Of a stretch of 64,000 nt of DNA, positions 45,634 to 57,331 are shown piece by piece. The first letter of the stretch is position 1. Each line of letters starts with the position of its first letter. Origin of the DNA: Saururus chinensis (taxonomy: Eukaryota; Streptophyta; Magnoliopsida; Piperales; Saururaceae). Under the pieces are notes generated by a model. The model worked only from the letters and a program-made list of their open reading frames with translations. It did no database searches and was not told the DNA's origin. Made by a program: the position numbers and the translations under genes. The DNA lies in the NCBI GenBank assembly GCA_035235625.1, contig CP141148.1:5389001-5453000 (forward strand), written 5' to 3'.

Positions 45634-48600
45634 AATATAGATACATCAAGGGGTAAAATCTATTTATCAAAAATACTACCACGAACTGTAGAACATTGCA
45701 GAAAAATAACAAAAAAATACAAAAAATTACAAAAAAAATTAGAGATATTACAATATCTATGAATAGTATATAGGCGGAGTGGGCTGATTAGAAGAGAACT
45801 TATAATACTATAAGACTATCATTGTGCTTTGTTTTAACAATAAAACTACAAGGAAGTAGAGTTCCACGAGTATGTGCCATGGCTCATGTACATGGAAGAT
45901 TTTTTGCCACTCTTCCATCACAATGAGTTTAATGTAAAGTATATATGAAAGCCCTTAATTTATATGATTGATATCTACTGATACTAACATACACTTGCAT
46001 ATGCATCATTAACCTTAAATTACTAACATACACTAATATATGTGCCATCAATCTTATGCTAAGCTCATGTCAACTTTTCTCATGTACATTAATATATGCA
46101 AGCCACTCCGGGGTGGTATTAACTTTATGGGGAGATATTTTACCAAAAAAAAATCTATGGACTACCCCGCAAGGTGAATACATGTTAGTGGCCACGTAAT
46201 TGGGCTTTTAATTGATAGATATATCATTGGGGATCATGGGATGTGAAAGGTCATAAGAGCTCAAAAATAACAAGTGCCTTGTGTTTTTTTTTCCTTGGAA
46301 AAGGACTTTGATTCTGCCCATCAAAATCGTTCCAAGTGGGCCGGCAGGATGCACACACGAATCATAAATAAAACATTTCTTTGTGTTCAACTGGCTTAAA
46401 TACTGTTGGGCTAAAGTTCTTATAATGCGTAAAGCTTTCGGCCCATCGCAATCGAGCGGGCCACCGCCAGTCCACTTTGTGTACACGAGTATCTGTCGCA
46501 TGTTGGACATGGAGAAAATGGGGTCCATGTCCAGTTTGTCAGTTTGTGAATGCTGCAAAAATGTTTACGGACATTAGCTTTTGCGAGATGGAAGTGGGCC
46601 TCCTTCACACAAGTGTCTTACTCAGGGATGGCACCATTGGAATATCTTTTATATTTTTTGAAAAAATACTTTTTGGGCACACAGTGCATGTATGTTTCAT
46701 AAGTATGCCTCTTGGGTTAGGTTTTAAATTGAATTACCTAAGAATTGAAGTAGGAATCAAGATTTTATATCAAGTTAGATTCATTCTATGAATTTAGACT
46801 AAATTGACACTACATTATGTCAGTTCTATCTATGAAGTAAAAAACTCTTATCATTCAGGTTAAATAAGGTTTTATAAGTTAATTATGAACTCATGTCGAT
46901 CGGTTCTTTATATTTTTCAGACCTGACTAAGGTTAATCTTGGGTCGGTTCCATCCCACGAGTCACATATGGGTTTAAAGTGCAACCATAATGTCTTGTGC
47001 ATGTACTCTTTGTAGTAAAGTACACTACAAATGAACCCTCCTCCTTTTGCCGAGACCTTGCCAAACCTTTCCTCTATCTTATTGTTGTGCATTGGTCCCA
47101 CTGACTCAACCTTTTCAACAATAAGTTCTCCACCTTCCAACAGCGACTAGCCAACATTGTGACACCCATTCTCCAATGTAATTGGCAAATTTCATGAATA
47201 TGTCATCATTCTCACCATGAATGTCAACGTGCCAATTTTTCATCAATTGTTTTGTCAAATTTCATCAAAATTTCAGCTATATATATAGGTGATTTCTCAC
47301 TTTTTGGCTAATTTAGTGATATTTTTGCATTTTTTGCTGAATTTTTTGAAGAACACGGCTATTTAGACCCCACTAATGGCTCGCTTACCTGGCATTTATA
47401 AAAAATTATTATATTATTTTTATTTACTCTCTTACCACTTGTTTTACCCAACAATTCTCACTTTTACCCCATCAAAAACTCAACTAAAAACAGTCTTCCT
47501 CTTCTGACGTCCCTCTCCCTCTCCATCTGCTTCTCTTTCTCTCCCATTATAAGTTCTGGCTTGTGGTTTAGATGTGTCGCGATCACGATTTTACGCATAC
47601 TTATTTTGAAATGTTTTCATTAGATTTTCTGTCATAGTAGTGCTTTAAAGCTGGCCGGAACTGTGATCTTTAGGAGCCTTTATTTCCACCTGTGCTTGCA
47701 TGAACTAAGTTACTATACTATTCAATTGGCGGCTTAACTTTGAGAGGGAAAAAATGAAATTTCTCAGCATTATTTTGTTCAGACTCGGAACACTTTGCCC
47801 CACCCCATTATAGTTTAAGTTTAGTCATTAAAGTTTGTCTCCTCGTTAGTGGAATAACACGCCATGAGGTCATTCCATTGTGGTTGACGTTGGGAAGCAC
47901 TGGAAGATGAAAGTACCTTTCTTCTATTTACTACGTATATGGCTGTGAAACATGGCTGCAGACCCATGGCTACAAACTGTTTGCTTTTGCTTACAGGCTT
48001 AGCAGGAAGACGTGAAGTTCCACACTTTAAACTTTATTTTTTTGTTTTGACACCATTGATGATTGGAGCTTGTTTTTTAATGAGCCCCACACAACAATAG
48101 TGTCGAAACGATGAAGTAGAGTTTTAAGGTTTAAAACTTCCGTCACAAAGCATTACTCGTCAATAAATGAACCCACTTGGTGTTTAGAGACCCACTCAAC
48201 TCAATAAACTTATTGAAAGAGTTACAAAAGAAAATAGAAAGCCCATGGCTATAACGTAGATACGTCCCTGCTGATGATTAAGCCCATTCGGAGGGTCAAT
48301 GTCTGAGCTTGAGATACTATACTCAGTTCTCACCTGCCTTCAGAGCCGAGTTTAGGCACAAGCTGCACTTGGCCACCTCGTAAGAGCTGTCTGAACTTCA
48401 ACTCTGAAACTTTCTTATCCATCTAACAATATGAAATCAAGATGCACTACATGCATAAGGCCACTGTGAACACAAACACTCAGTATAAAATCTCTGATCA
48501 TTTAATCTGATTTGACCGAATTGTGTTGGGCTATATGCAAAAAACACAGGGACAAGGGAAAGTTGAGGAGGCAGTAATCTTTCTAAGAGATTAAGCTAAA

Positions 48601-49309
48601 CACACAGTAGATGCCACAAGGTCAGGATTCAACGTTAAGACCACTCTTTTGATGCGGAGAGATCGAACCACCATGCCACTTGTTAGAATGACATTTTTGT
48701 ACTTTGAAGATGAGCTATTTTACAACTTATTTATATCCAAGCAGATGTTGCCTCAATAAGCTCTAGTTATTAAAGGACCGGCCAACAATTTATTAAAGGA
48801 CTGCCCAACAATGACACTAATTCTAAACAAGGTGGACCAAACCCAAATCAGCCAACAGCTCTTACCCCTGGTGTAAAACATTTAGCCAACCTTTGACTTG
48901 TTAAACTTTCATAAACAATAAATAATATCAGACTGATCTGAAATTGCTGAAAAGGGTGCTCTTCGTTTGAATATTAAAAAGATAAGTGTTCGTTTTTTCT
49001 TTTTGCCAAAAAAAACTACTTCCATATCCTGTCAGAAAACGCAAAAAGAAACTGAACTTAAACAGGCATCTTACATTTCTTTCTTATGGTACATCAAAAA
49101 TGGGTTAACATTCACTAATAAAATGCCTCCTTGCATCATCCCCCCACCCCCCTCTAAGCAGTAAAGAAGACACACCTCAATACACAGACGACAACAGCAA
49201 TCCCCGTGTCCAAAAAGAGGCCAATTTTCCCAGTGTCCTCCATCTAAACCAAAATAAGTCAAGTCAGCAATTTTCTAGTGCCGTTCTTTACTGGCCAACA
49301 AAAATCTAA
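45634..49309. other. Intergenic region downstream of the NPY gene
   Basis: No gene recognised. Around 45950-46120 are CATACACT-AATATATG phrases resembling patches near 61320-61430. A pyrimidine-rich tract near 47490-47545 follows AT-rich sequence and superficially resembles a promoter/leader but leads to no coding region. The 3' UTR of the NPY gene probably occupies the last few hundred bases. Confidence 0.4.
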
Positions 49310-52300
49310 CTAAGAAACTGAGTGTCTTCTGTTCCTTGAAGGTGTAGATTTAGTCTCATCAGGGTTAACAGAACCAGATCCAGGGCTTTTAGATGTATCT
49401 GAGCTGCTACTCTCACCCTGCTGGCTCCCTTTTGTGGACCATAGCTTGTTCAGAAATTTTTTTGGTTTGAGAATACCTCCCTTTAGTCTCCCACTTCCCT
49501 TATCATCACCATTTTTATCATGCGTCTCTGTAGATAATCTCATGGAGGCAAGCCCAGCCTTGAGTTGCTCAGGCAAAGGGGTCCCATCCCAATCTTCATC
49601 AGTATTGGTTGTTGTTGACCTCGAGCTACCACGGGATCCACCATTCTCTTGTGGTAGCAAAGCACGGATGTTGCCAGGAAGGTCTGGACCACCTGCAGCA
49701 GGAGTGGTTGCCCGTATCTGCTCAAAGAAGAGGACCTGGACAACCACCCGCAGGGGTAATCTCTCGTTTTGAGCTGCATGCATGCATGCATCCATGGACA
49801 ACTTCTTACAGTCCATCAGCCTGCATATTCTCTTCTTCTCACTTTTGCTTAAACCAGGATGCTCCTGAGCCACAATGTTGAGACACAAGGGTGAGAACAC
49901 TTGCACATGTTATAAGCATTACTGCACATGGACCCGCTCACAATTAAGTTCAAAGATTTTTCGACTTTACTCATCAGATAAGGGTTGTTTCATTCTTTCC
50001 TTTCAAATAAATAAAGAATTGTTTGCCTGCAGAGCAAAAGCCCACCAGAAACCAACAGAACCTCAACTATGGGCACTAAAGGCCAGATGAGAAACGGAGG
50101 TAGGCCAATAATAAGGTTCTGTCTCTTTTGGCCAGCTTTGCTCTCTGCTAGCAGCTCCCTGGAAGTAGCATGAAATGCATCTATAGGCTGATTCCTTAGC
50201 GTCTGAGTCATGAGATTCCTTGTTTTTTGCGTGAAGTGTCATTAAATTCGTTGATAGAAGCATCCCATAAATTAGGTGTCATGAATTCTACTTACTATCA
50301 AGATACTTTAGTGAATAGAATTGAGCGTCTTCAAAATGCAGTTTGTGACTAAAATCAAGATTAGGAGATTGATTGTGTTAGTACAAAACGTAAACAAGTT
50401 CCACTGATGTCATTTGGACCATGTTTAACGCAATACTCCCTCTGTCCCAAAATAAGTGTCCTATTTGGTTTTTCAAAATGAACTAAAATTATTTCATTTT
50501 GAAAAAACCAAATAGGAAACTTATTCTGGGGCGGAGGGAGAAATAGTTTTCTGTCTGACCCTCACTTATGTAGTCTTTTGCACTAGGACAACGTTGATTT
50601 TCTCCTAATCTTTCACATTATGGGAGAATTGAAACTACCCATAAAAGAAAAAAAAAACGCTAACCTTCAGATACATGTCAATGGCACGATAGAGTCCATC
50701 ATGAACAGGTCTTGACTCACTTGATATCATTTCTGCCAAATCAATAAAACTTGAAAGAGGAAGATTAGGGTCTCGGGCAATTTCTGCAAGGTAACCATCC
50801 ACCAATTTTGCCACAGTGAGCTTCGAAGAACTCGATACATATGTTGGACTTCTGATCTCTTCTAACTCTCCATCCACAGAGAGACTGGACCTTACATTTT
50901 GATCCTGCATCAAAAACTCCTCCACTACACAATGAACCAGTTCCACATTATATATGACATCTTCCCCTGCTGCAGCAGGCATCAAAAGATCCTTTACTGA
51001 TGCCTCTTCCAATTGCCTCCCTATCTTCCTCACCAGTTCTCTCTTTGCCATTTCACCAGTATCCAACAAACTTGCTGCTTTCAATAATTTTAGCAAAAAA
51101 GTGCATGATACACTACATCTGTCCATGGGCAATAACCATGTAATTGTCTCCACCAAAGATCGGTTTTTCAGAATGTCACCACCCTGAACTGTCCCTTCAC
51201 TAAAGCCTGGAAGCCACCTAAAAGCATAAGCTCTCAATGCTTCCCCTATTACATGATTGGAGACTAGTCCTTTTGTCTTGATAGCTGCTATAACCTGTTT
51301 GTAAAAGTCCATCTCCAGCTCGCACAGATCCTCAACCCACCAATCTTTAGGCACTGTTTGCTGTTTGCGGACACCATTCCACTGTGGTTCAATACCATTT
51401 TCTGTTTGGAGCGTTTTTCTATTATAAGTATAGGACCACTCAACCTTAGATGTCTCAATAGATGCTTTGGAGGCAACAGATTCAACACAACGGCCAATAA
51501 TCTTTAAGTCCTTGGCCCAGGGCAGAAATGATTTTGTTGTTTGAAGAACAATGATTGAGTCTTTCCAACTTCTCAAGATGCTCGAATTGAGGAACACTTC
51601 AATCTTGTAAATAAGGTTACCTTTTTCCACAGATTCTTGCATGCCTAAGTATTCTGCAGCACATCGTGCTGCAACAACATTATAGGCATTGAGAGTAACA
51701 GTCATTCCGTAGCAGAATTTAGCACATACTTCGAATGCATGGGCTCCTCCAGGGATGTCAGGGATGCGAATTTCACCATCATCTTCCTCATTGGCGGTTG
51801 CAACCAGCTTTTGTAGGCACGCACTCTTAGACAGAAGGGGAAACTGAAAACACAAAAAAGACCACAATATGCCAGCATAGTAAAATGATCGGTATTAAAC
51901 ACATAGTCTAAAGTGTTAATGAACTGTGAAAACATTAGCGACGTGTATCAAGTCAAGAATAATATTGTATAAATAGCTTAATGTTGATGCCAAACAAAGT
52001 AATTTAGGTCTAGTTAAAAAATTTCTGTGATTATAACTAAGTCTGCAGTCAGACTACCAAAAAAACCTTTTAGAAAGCAATCTCCTTCTCAACAATACTG
52101 ACATCTTGACCTAGATTGTACAGTGTCATTGTCAAACAGGTGCATACACCACTTGGACCAAACTACATGTAACCTATGGTAAACCTAGTCCCATTTTGTC
52201 CTGGCTGATTCCAAATTGTGTCTGCCGAAAGTAATACTCCCTCCATCCCATAATAAGTGCCTGGATTAGAAAACCAAAATGAACAGATTTTACTAGACAC

Positions 52301-55065
52301 ATAAGGCCATGCTTTGTATTTAAAAGGTGTTAATCCTCTCATCTTCTCCCTCTATTGATCTGTGACTTCCTCCCTTTCATATCCTTTAACCAGCACGTCT
52401 TGTGCTTGTTGCAATGTTCCCCCTCCACTCATCTCCCTTTTAACCCCAGTAACACCTCAGCCATTGCTCTATTTCACCCTCCATCTTGTGTGCACCGATG
52501 CTATGCACCACCTTCTTCCAATATGCAGCCAAACGCTGGTCATGAATCAAACAGATCCTAGTCATGGACAGATACCTTTATAAATAAAAAATGCAATTTC
52601 GAAAGAAAAAAAAACCTTAGAACTCCAGCTATCTTCAAGAATTTTTCTTACAGGAAGAGGTCTTGTCAAGAGATCTTTTCCCGTGATTTCTCTGTCTTGG
52701 TCACAAGATCTCAGAAATTCTCACCGAGACAAACTTTCTACCATTTAATTTTCTCCTGTCTGGACAAAACCTAATCGGGATCTCAGCCCCACAGCAAGAT
52801 CTCTGCTTATATCCTTTGGATTCTGTCTCCTTTGCTTTTTCCTCCTCCCTCCTCTTCCTCCTTCATCTCCATCTTCTTTGTCCTCCATCTTTCCCCGTAA
52901 TCTCGATTTTAGGCGATCAAGCTCAAGGTCAAAACCAAGATAGCAATCCATGCAATAGGGAACAAGGGAAGTTTCAATGACTTTTGGATGCATAAGTAAT
53001 AGTCTATCCCAGTCTCTCTTTCTCTTAATTTGGTGTTGGCAACAAGGATCTTCCACCTCCACTTATAAGAGATAGCATAACCATACCCTTTCTTATTATC
53101 TATACCAACTTGACCTACTCTTCCTGAGCTTCTCCCCTTACAGTGCAACAGTTAAGTTCTCTCTAAAATACAAATTTCTAATACAGTCTCTCTTTGTTAT
53201 CCCACACAACCACCCTTACATTCTTATTTCAGCTACATTCAATTTATATGACTTTTCTTGAAGCCCAACTCTCTGCTTTATAGAGTATTGCAGGCAGGCC
53301 TTCTCGCTGTCCTATAAGTTATTAAAGCCTAAATGGGGCAAACCTATTACACCACACTCCCGAATCAGCTCTCCCCTTTGCACACCATAAATTTATCTTA
53401 TATACAATACAACATATATATATATATATAGCGAGAGAGAGAGAGAGAAAGAGAGAGACGTTTGTGCCTGGGCACAGATACGCCTCTCTGCACCTGCGGG
53501 AAACAAACCGCACAATCCACATGACTTTCAATTCAGGGGGCAGGCTGATTTTTTAAAAAATCTGGCGCACCCCCTTTTTCGCCTGCACTCAGATCTCAAT
53601 CTGAAGATGTGCACTGCACCACATGCAGAAAAGTTAACCAGAACCAGTGCGCAGGTTAACTTCTTTCATATACATAGATGGGAACAAATTTAAACTTAAT
53701 TTGATTAGATGGGATAAGAGGGATTACCTTATGTAAATAGAATTTGACATCTCCCACACGGACAGTTAAGTCAGTAGCTAACTCTGATGCCACATACCTG
53801 CAATAAGGACAATAATTATGCCAGGTTGACATCAATAAACTCTAAAAATCATTATCTTGGATGAGAAGACAAAACACACAATATATAACCAAGTAGTAAA
53901 ATACATATCAGAAGACAAGTAGATCAAGACATCAACTCAAGTTTATTGTAAGAAAATGATTTTTGTAAATAAGATGAGGTACACTGCCATTGTATCAAGA
54001 ACTGCCCAACTCGGGACAGGGAACTCCATAAAAACAACCACTAAGCACATGCAGGACTATTTTCATGTAGTTTTTTAGCCGATTATATTTTCAGAAACAC
54101 AATGCCACCTTTTTTCAAGCAAGAAGATTGTTTAAACACTTCTATGTAGATAAAGACAACTAATATAAAATCTATGAGCAGAAAACTACTGTCCAATTCT
54201 CCAGCCCACCAAAAGCATCTCAGGATTTTTTTATTTTCCTCTGTGAAAGTTAATGGATGTATGTTAGTGTCTTAAAGTAGGGAGACAGGGCACCTCAATG
54301 ACTCAATAATACAAGGAAATTGTAAAACATAGTGCGTGTGTTTGGCACAATACAAAGGGTGACAATTATGTATCAGTTCAGAAGGTTCAGTTGTAAGGTA
54401 TGTGAAGTATATTCAAATATAAAATAAATAAATAAGAATTCTGTTTCCTAAGGGCTCGGCTTTTGGGAAAAATGGTTATCTAATATAGAACCAAAGCTCT
54501 ATGTTTGGGGAAGTCCTGGGTTCAGGTCTCATTGGAGACATTTATACCCCAACTATGTTCCACGTGCCACACTTGATGGCCGCAGGCTCATGCGTTTGGA
54601 AAACACGGTAATCTTACAAACCATCCATGTAGAAAACAAGACCCTCATAATCCCTAAATCTTAAATAGAAGCTAGACAAATTCAAGGTTTGCCTAATTGA
54701 GTTAATATGATGATGAAAGTTTAATAGCTAATAACCACTATCCAAGTCCTCACATTTCCTAACAGTATGCAGATTCCAGAAAAATCAACCCCAGGAAGGA
54801 GGGCATCAATGGCCTCTAACTAAGTGACCTCACATTTCCGGCCGGAAAAATCGAATCAGCTGCTACACAATTTGAAGGAAAAGGAACAGGGAGGAGAACC
54901 AGAAAGTCAAGACCTTACAAGGCCGTTCATTCAAATCAAGTAAAATCAATGATTATGTATGTCCGAAGATGCCCAAAACAATAAAACGCTAAACGTAGCT
55001 CACCTGACATCATTCCCATCTGAATGAAAGGAGTCTGGCTTTGATCCAAGTTTCATAAACTTCAT
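49310..55065 (-). CDS. NPY-like: NPY-type BTB/POZ-NPH3 family protein (four exons)
   Basis: Exons on the minus strand: 55065-55004, 53797-53728, 51843-50665 and 49864-49310. All junctions have GT...AG and all join in frame to give 621 residues. The N-terminus is [20 protein letters not shown], the hallmark start of the NPY (NAKED PINS IN YUC / ENP / MAB4) subgroup. A BTB/POZ domain covers about residues 29-125 ([40 protein letters not shown]). The NPH3 domain covers about 210-475 ([20 protein letters not shown] to [19 protein letters not shown]). A Ser/Thr-rich tail ends RNRRHSVS. In Arabidopsis NPY proteins act with AGC kinases and PIN carriers at the plasma membrane in auxin-dependent organogenesis and gravitropism; the role here is inferred. 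No frame damage, and intact key motifs, so probably functional. Confidence 0.95.
49865..50664 (-). other. Intron 3 of the NPY gene (contains a MITE)
   Basis: 800 bp with donor GTTAGCG and acceptor CAG. It carries the Stowaway-like element at 50436-50540. Confidence 0.85.
50436..50540. mobile_element. Stowaway-like MITE in NPY intron 3
   Basis: A 105-bp near-palindrome. The left end CTCCCTCTGTCCCAAAATAA pairs with TTATTCTGGGGCGGAGGGAG on the right. The centre has TTTTTCAAAATGAA against TTCATTTTGAAAAA. A TA precedes the left end, as expected for Tc1/mariner-type insertion; the right TA is displaced by a few A residues. Confidence 0.88.
51844..53727 (-). other. Intron 2 of the NPY gene
   Basis: 1884 bp. 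It contains a one-ended Stowaway-like remnant from about 52236 (CTCCCTCCATCCCATAATAA) and a (TA)n(GA)n microsatellite at 53414-53458. Short open frames inside it have no recognised motif. Confidence 0.8.
53414..53458. repeat. (TA)n(GA)n microsatellite in NPY intron 2
   Basis: Alternating T/A followed by a GA-rich run; the same two-part design as the microsatellite at 15691-15736. Confidence 0.9.
53798..55003 (-). other. Intron 1 of the NPY gene
   Basis: 1206 bp, donor GTGAGC after GTCAG, acceptor TTGCAG. It includes a possible tRNA-derived or retroelement-leader remnant at about 54450-54600. Confidence 0.8.
54450..54605 (+). repeat. Possible tRNA-derived/SINE-like or LTR-leader remnant
   Basis: Contains CTCGGCTTTTGGGAAAAATG, then a pol III B-box-like word GGGTTCAGGTCTC near 54530, then ATGTTCCACGTGCCACACTT. 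This resembles a dispersed plant sequence type with a tRNA-like B box. No clover-leaf or A box is convincing. Confidence 0.35.
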
Positions 55066-57191
55066 CTTCCCAAAGGATAACGCAAAACCCTGTTAGCTTC
55101 TTGTTCTTCTTGCACCAAAAAGCAAACTCACTTCCACTTAGCACCTAATAATGAAAAAACCCTTCAACAGAAAACAAAAGAGATAAATGAATAAAAACCC
55201 AAATAGGTGGGCTGGCCGGTAAAAGGTGGACTTTTGAACAGGCAGATGCGAAGTTCAAATATTATTTTTTCTTCTCTCCCCAACCCATGACCCAAAATCT
55301 ACGAAAAGAGGAGGTGGGTCTTACAGAGGGAAAAGGGTCCCTTCTCTTCTCTTAATCGGCAAGAGACCCAAGTGGGCGGTCCAATCGAAAGGACTGTTTC
55401 CTCGGCCGGCGGCAGGGCCCCACGGAGTCCGGAGGCCAGCCCACCCCTTTGCAGTAATTTAATCCGGTTTGGCAGACACCCCACAAGCACAAAACTGACA
55501 AAACCGCCTCCTCTCTGAATTGTTTATATGGTCTTGCTCAGAATTCTGCTCTGCTACAGGGAAAATTTATTATTTTCTTATGAACACAGATAAGTAAGGA
55601 TTGTGTGATCTAGAGCTTCAAAGTCCCTCGGAACATGGAGTCCACATTCCTTCTAAATATGATGGTTGAATACTGGAAATAAAAGAAGAGAGAGAGAGAG
55701 AGAAGAGCCCTGCAAGGGAAAACAGCATCTTTGGCAATAGGCCAAAACACCAGCAACATGGTAGGCAAGAAGCATCTAGCAAAGATGATGGTTGGGTAAA
55801 GAAGCGGGAAGGAAAAAACAGAATCTTTGAAAGAAGGGAAAACAACTCAAGACCCAATACCCAGAAACAGCTCAGGATTTAGTGAGTGCCAGCAGCAAAA
55901 TCACCTCAAAGTTTGTACTTTGTACTAGAGGGATAGATACCCTCAATATGGCCCATACAAATGAGGAAGAATAACAAGCCTACTGAGCAGTGAGCACTGA
56001 CTTCTGCTAAAAGATTAACTTACACCACTGGAAACAAAGCATTTGATGACTTGATCCAGCTGAGAGCAGCTCTTAGATCAGGTCAAAAAATTGGCAAAAG
56101 AGCAACAAACCAACTCATTTGTGTCATAGTTAAATGTTACACATAGTAGTCTAGGAAAAGGTGACGGAGAAAAACATAAAAAAGAAGAGGAACTCAGGAA
56201 AGTGCTTCAAAGTGACCCGTCATGGAAGAAACCAATAATATGCAGCAAAACTACCCAGATCAACAATCATGAGCATCACATCAGAAAAATTACTACAAAG
56301 AGCTCAAGAGAAGCAACGCACCACAAACTGCTTCTGCACCCAAGTCCTGAACACAGTTCAAGCAGCCACCTTCCACGTCCACCAAAGGAGAAGCAAGAGC
56401 AGGGTCTTGCTCACCTCACAGAGAGCACCCAAGCTAGATGCAGAACCTTCCTTCCCGCCTCTTCAGTTAAGACCCCACTAACTCAAGGCCAGAAACAAAT
56501 GTATTGGAACTCGCGCGCTCAGAATAGCAAAATACGAAACAAGCCAGAAAAGGCAAAGCAAAACCAGCTAGCATGTCCTTGTACCGTAAAAGCCTTCCCC
56601 TCCCCAAGCCAGTCCTCCTCCCTCTGCTAGCTCCTTTTCCACCTTTTCTCTCCAAAGCCCCTCTCTTCTCTCTTCCTACTCTCACTCTGCTCTTCCAGAC
56701 ACAACACCAAAGCCAAGATTCAATCACTATTCATCAGCCCAGCTTCCCCCTTTCTCTTCTTTCCCTGCACAACTTCATGCACGCCAGGCCTGACACTTTT
56801 GCCTCTGTCGCCACCATTCCTCTTAAGCTTTGTCCCAGTGGTACAGAGGCCCTCTAAATGCCAGCGACTATGTGGCATACTACGAAATTGCCACTGCCAG
56901 TGAGAGTGGGCCCCACGAATGAGTATGTCTGTACGGTCTGCATGTGATATGACAAAAATTGTCTGGGCCCATTCCTGACACTGGCTCCCCCTGCCATGAG
57001 AGGTAAATTGGTGAAGCGAAGGTGGGGTCCAGAACAACCTCCCCAGGTTCCACCCTTCCATTGGACCCACATTTTGGTCTTTTGGATATGCATGTTGGTC
57101 TAAGAACATCAGTACACATGAAGCATTTTTATGCTCTTTATTAATAATGAGCTTACGGTTAATCAACATGTCTTTATACTTGAGAGGCCTT
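55066..57191. other. 5' flank of the NPY gene
   Basis: Likely 5' UTR and promoter. It is pyrimidine-rich on the plus strand at 56590-56720 (purine-rich in the sense of the gene). The open frames here are short and Pro/Ser-rich, with no recognised domain. Confidence 0.45.
55522..55531 (-). promoter_or_regulatory. Candidate TATA box of the NPY gene
   Basis: CCATATAAAC on the minus strand, about 457 bp upstream of the ATG, followed by GA-rich sequence that could be leader. A GA-rich leader-like tract on the minus strand at about 56590-56720 is an alternative start region if the 5' UTR is spliced. Confidence 0.3.
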
Positions 57192-57331
57192 CATCTATAA
57201 AATCGATACTGTATCACTAATATATAGTTTAAAATAAGTTAACGCATATAAATTGGTTGTACATCTATAAAATCGATACTGTATCACTAATATATAGTTT
57301 AAAATAAGTTAACGCATATAAATTGGTTGTA
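57192..57331. repeat. Perfect 70-bp tandem duplication
   Basis: Two adjacent copies beginning CATCTATAAAATCGATACTG at 57192 and 57262 and ending AAATTGGTTGTA. I see no differences, so the duplication is very recent or an assembly artefact. Confidence 0.92.

Noticed and set aside
56202-57169. Frames of 80-150 codons on both strands upstream of the NPY gene
   Set aside because: Pro/Ser- or Lys-rich composition from a pyrimidine-rich tract; more likely promoter or 5' leader of the NPY gene.
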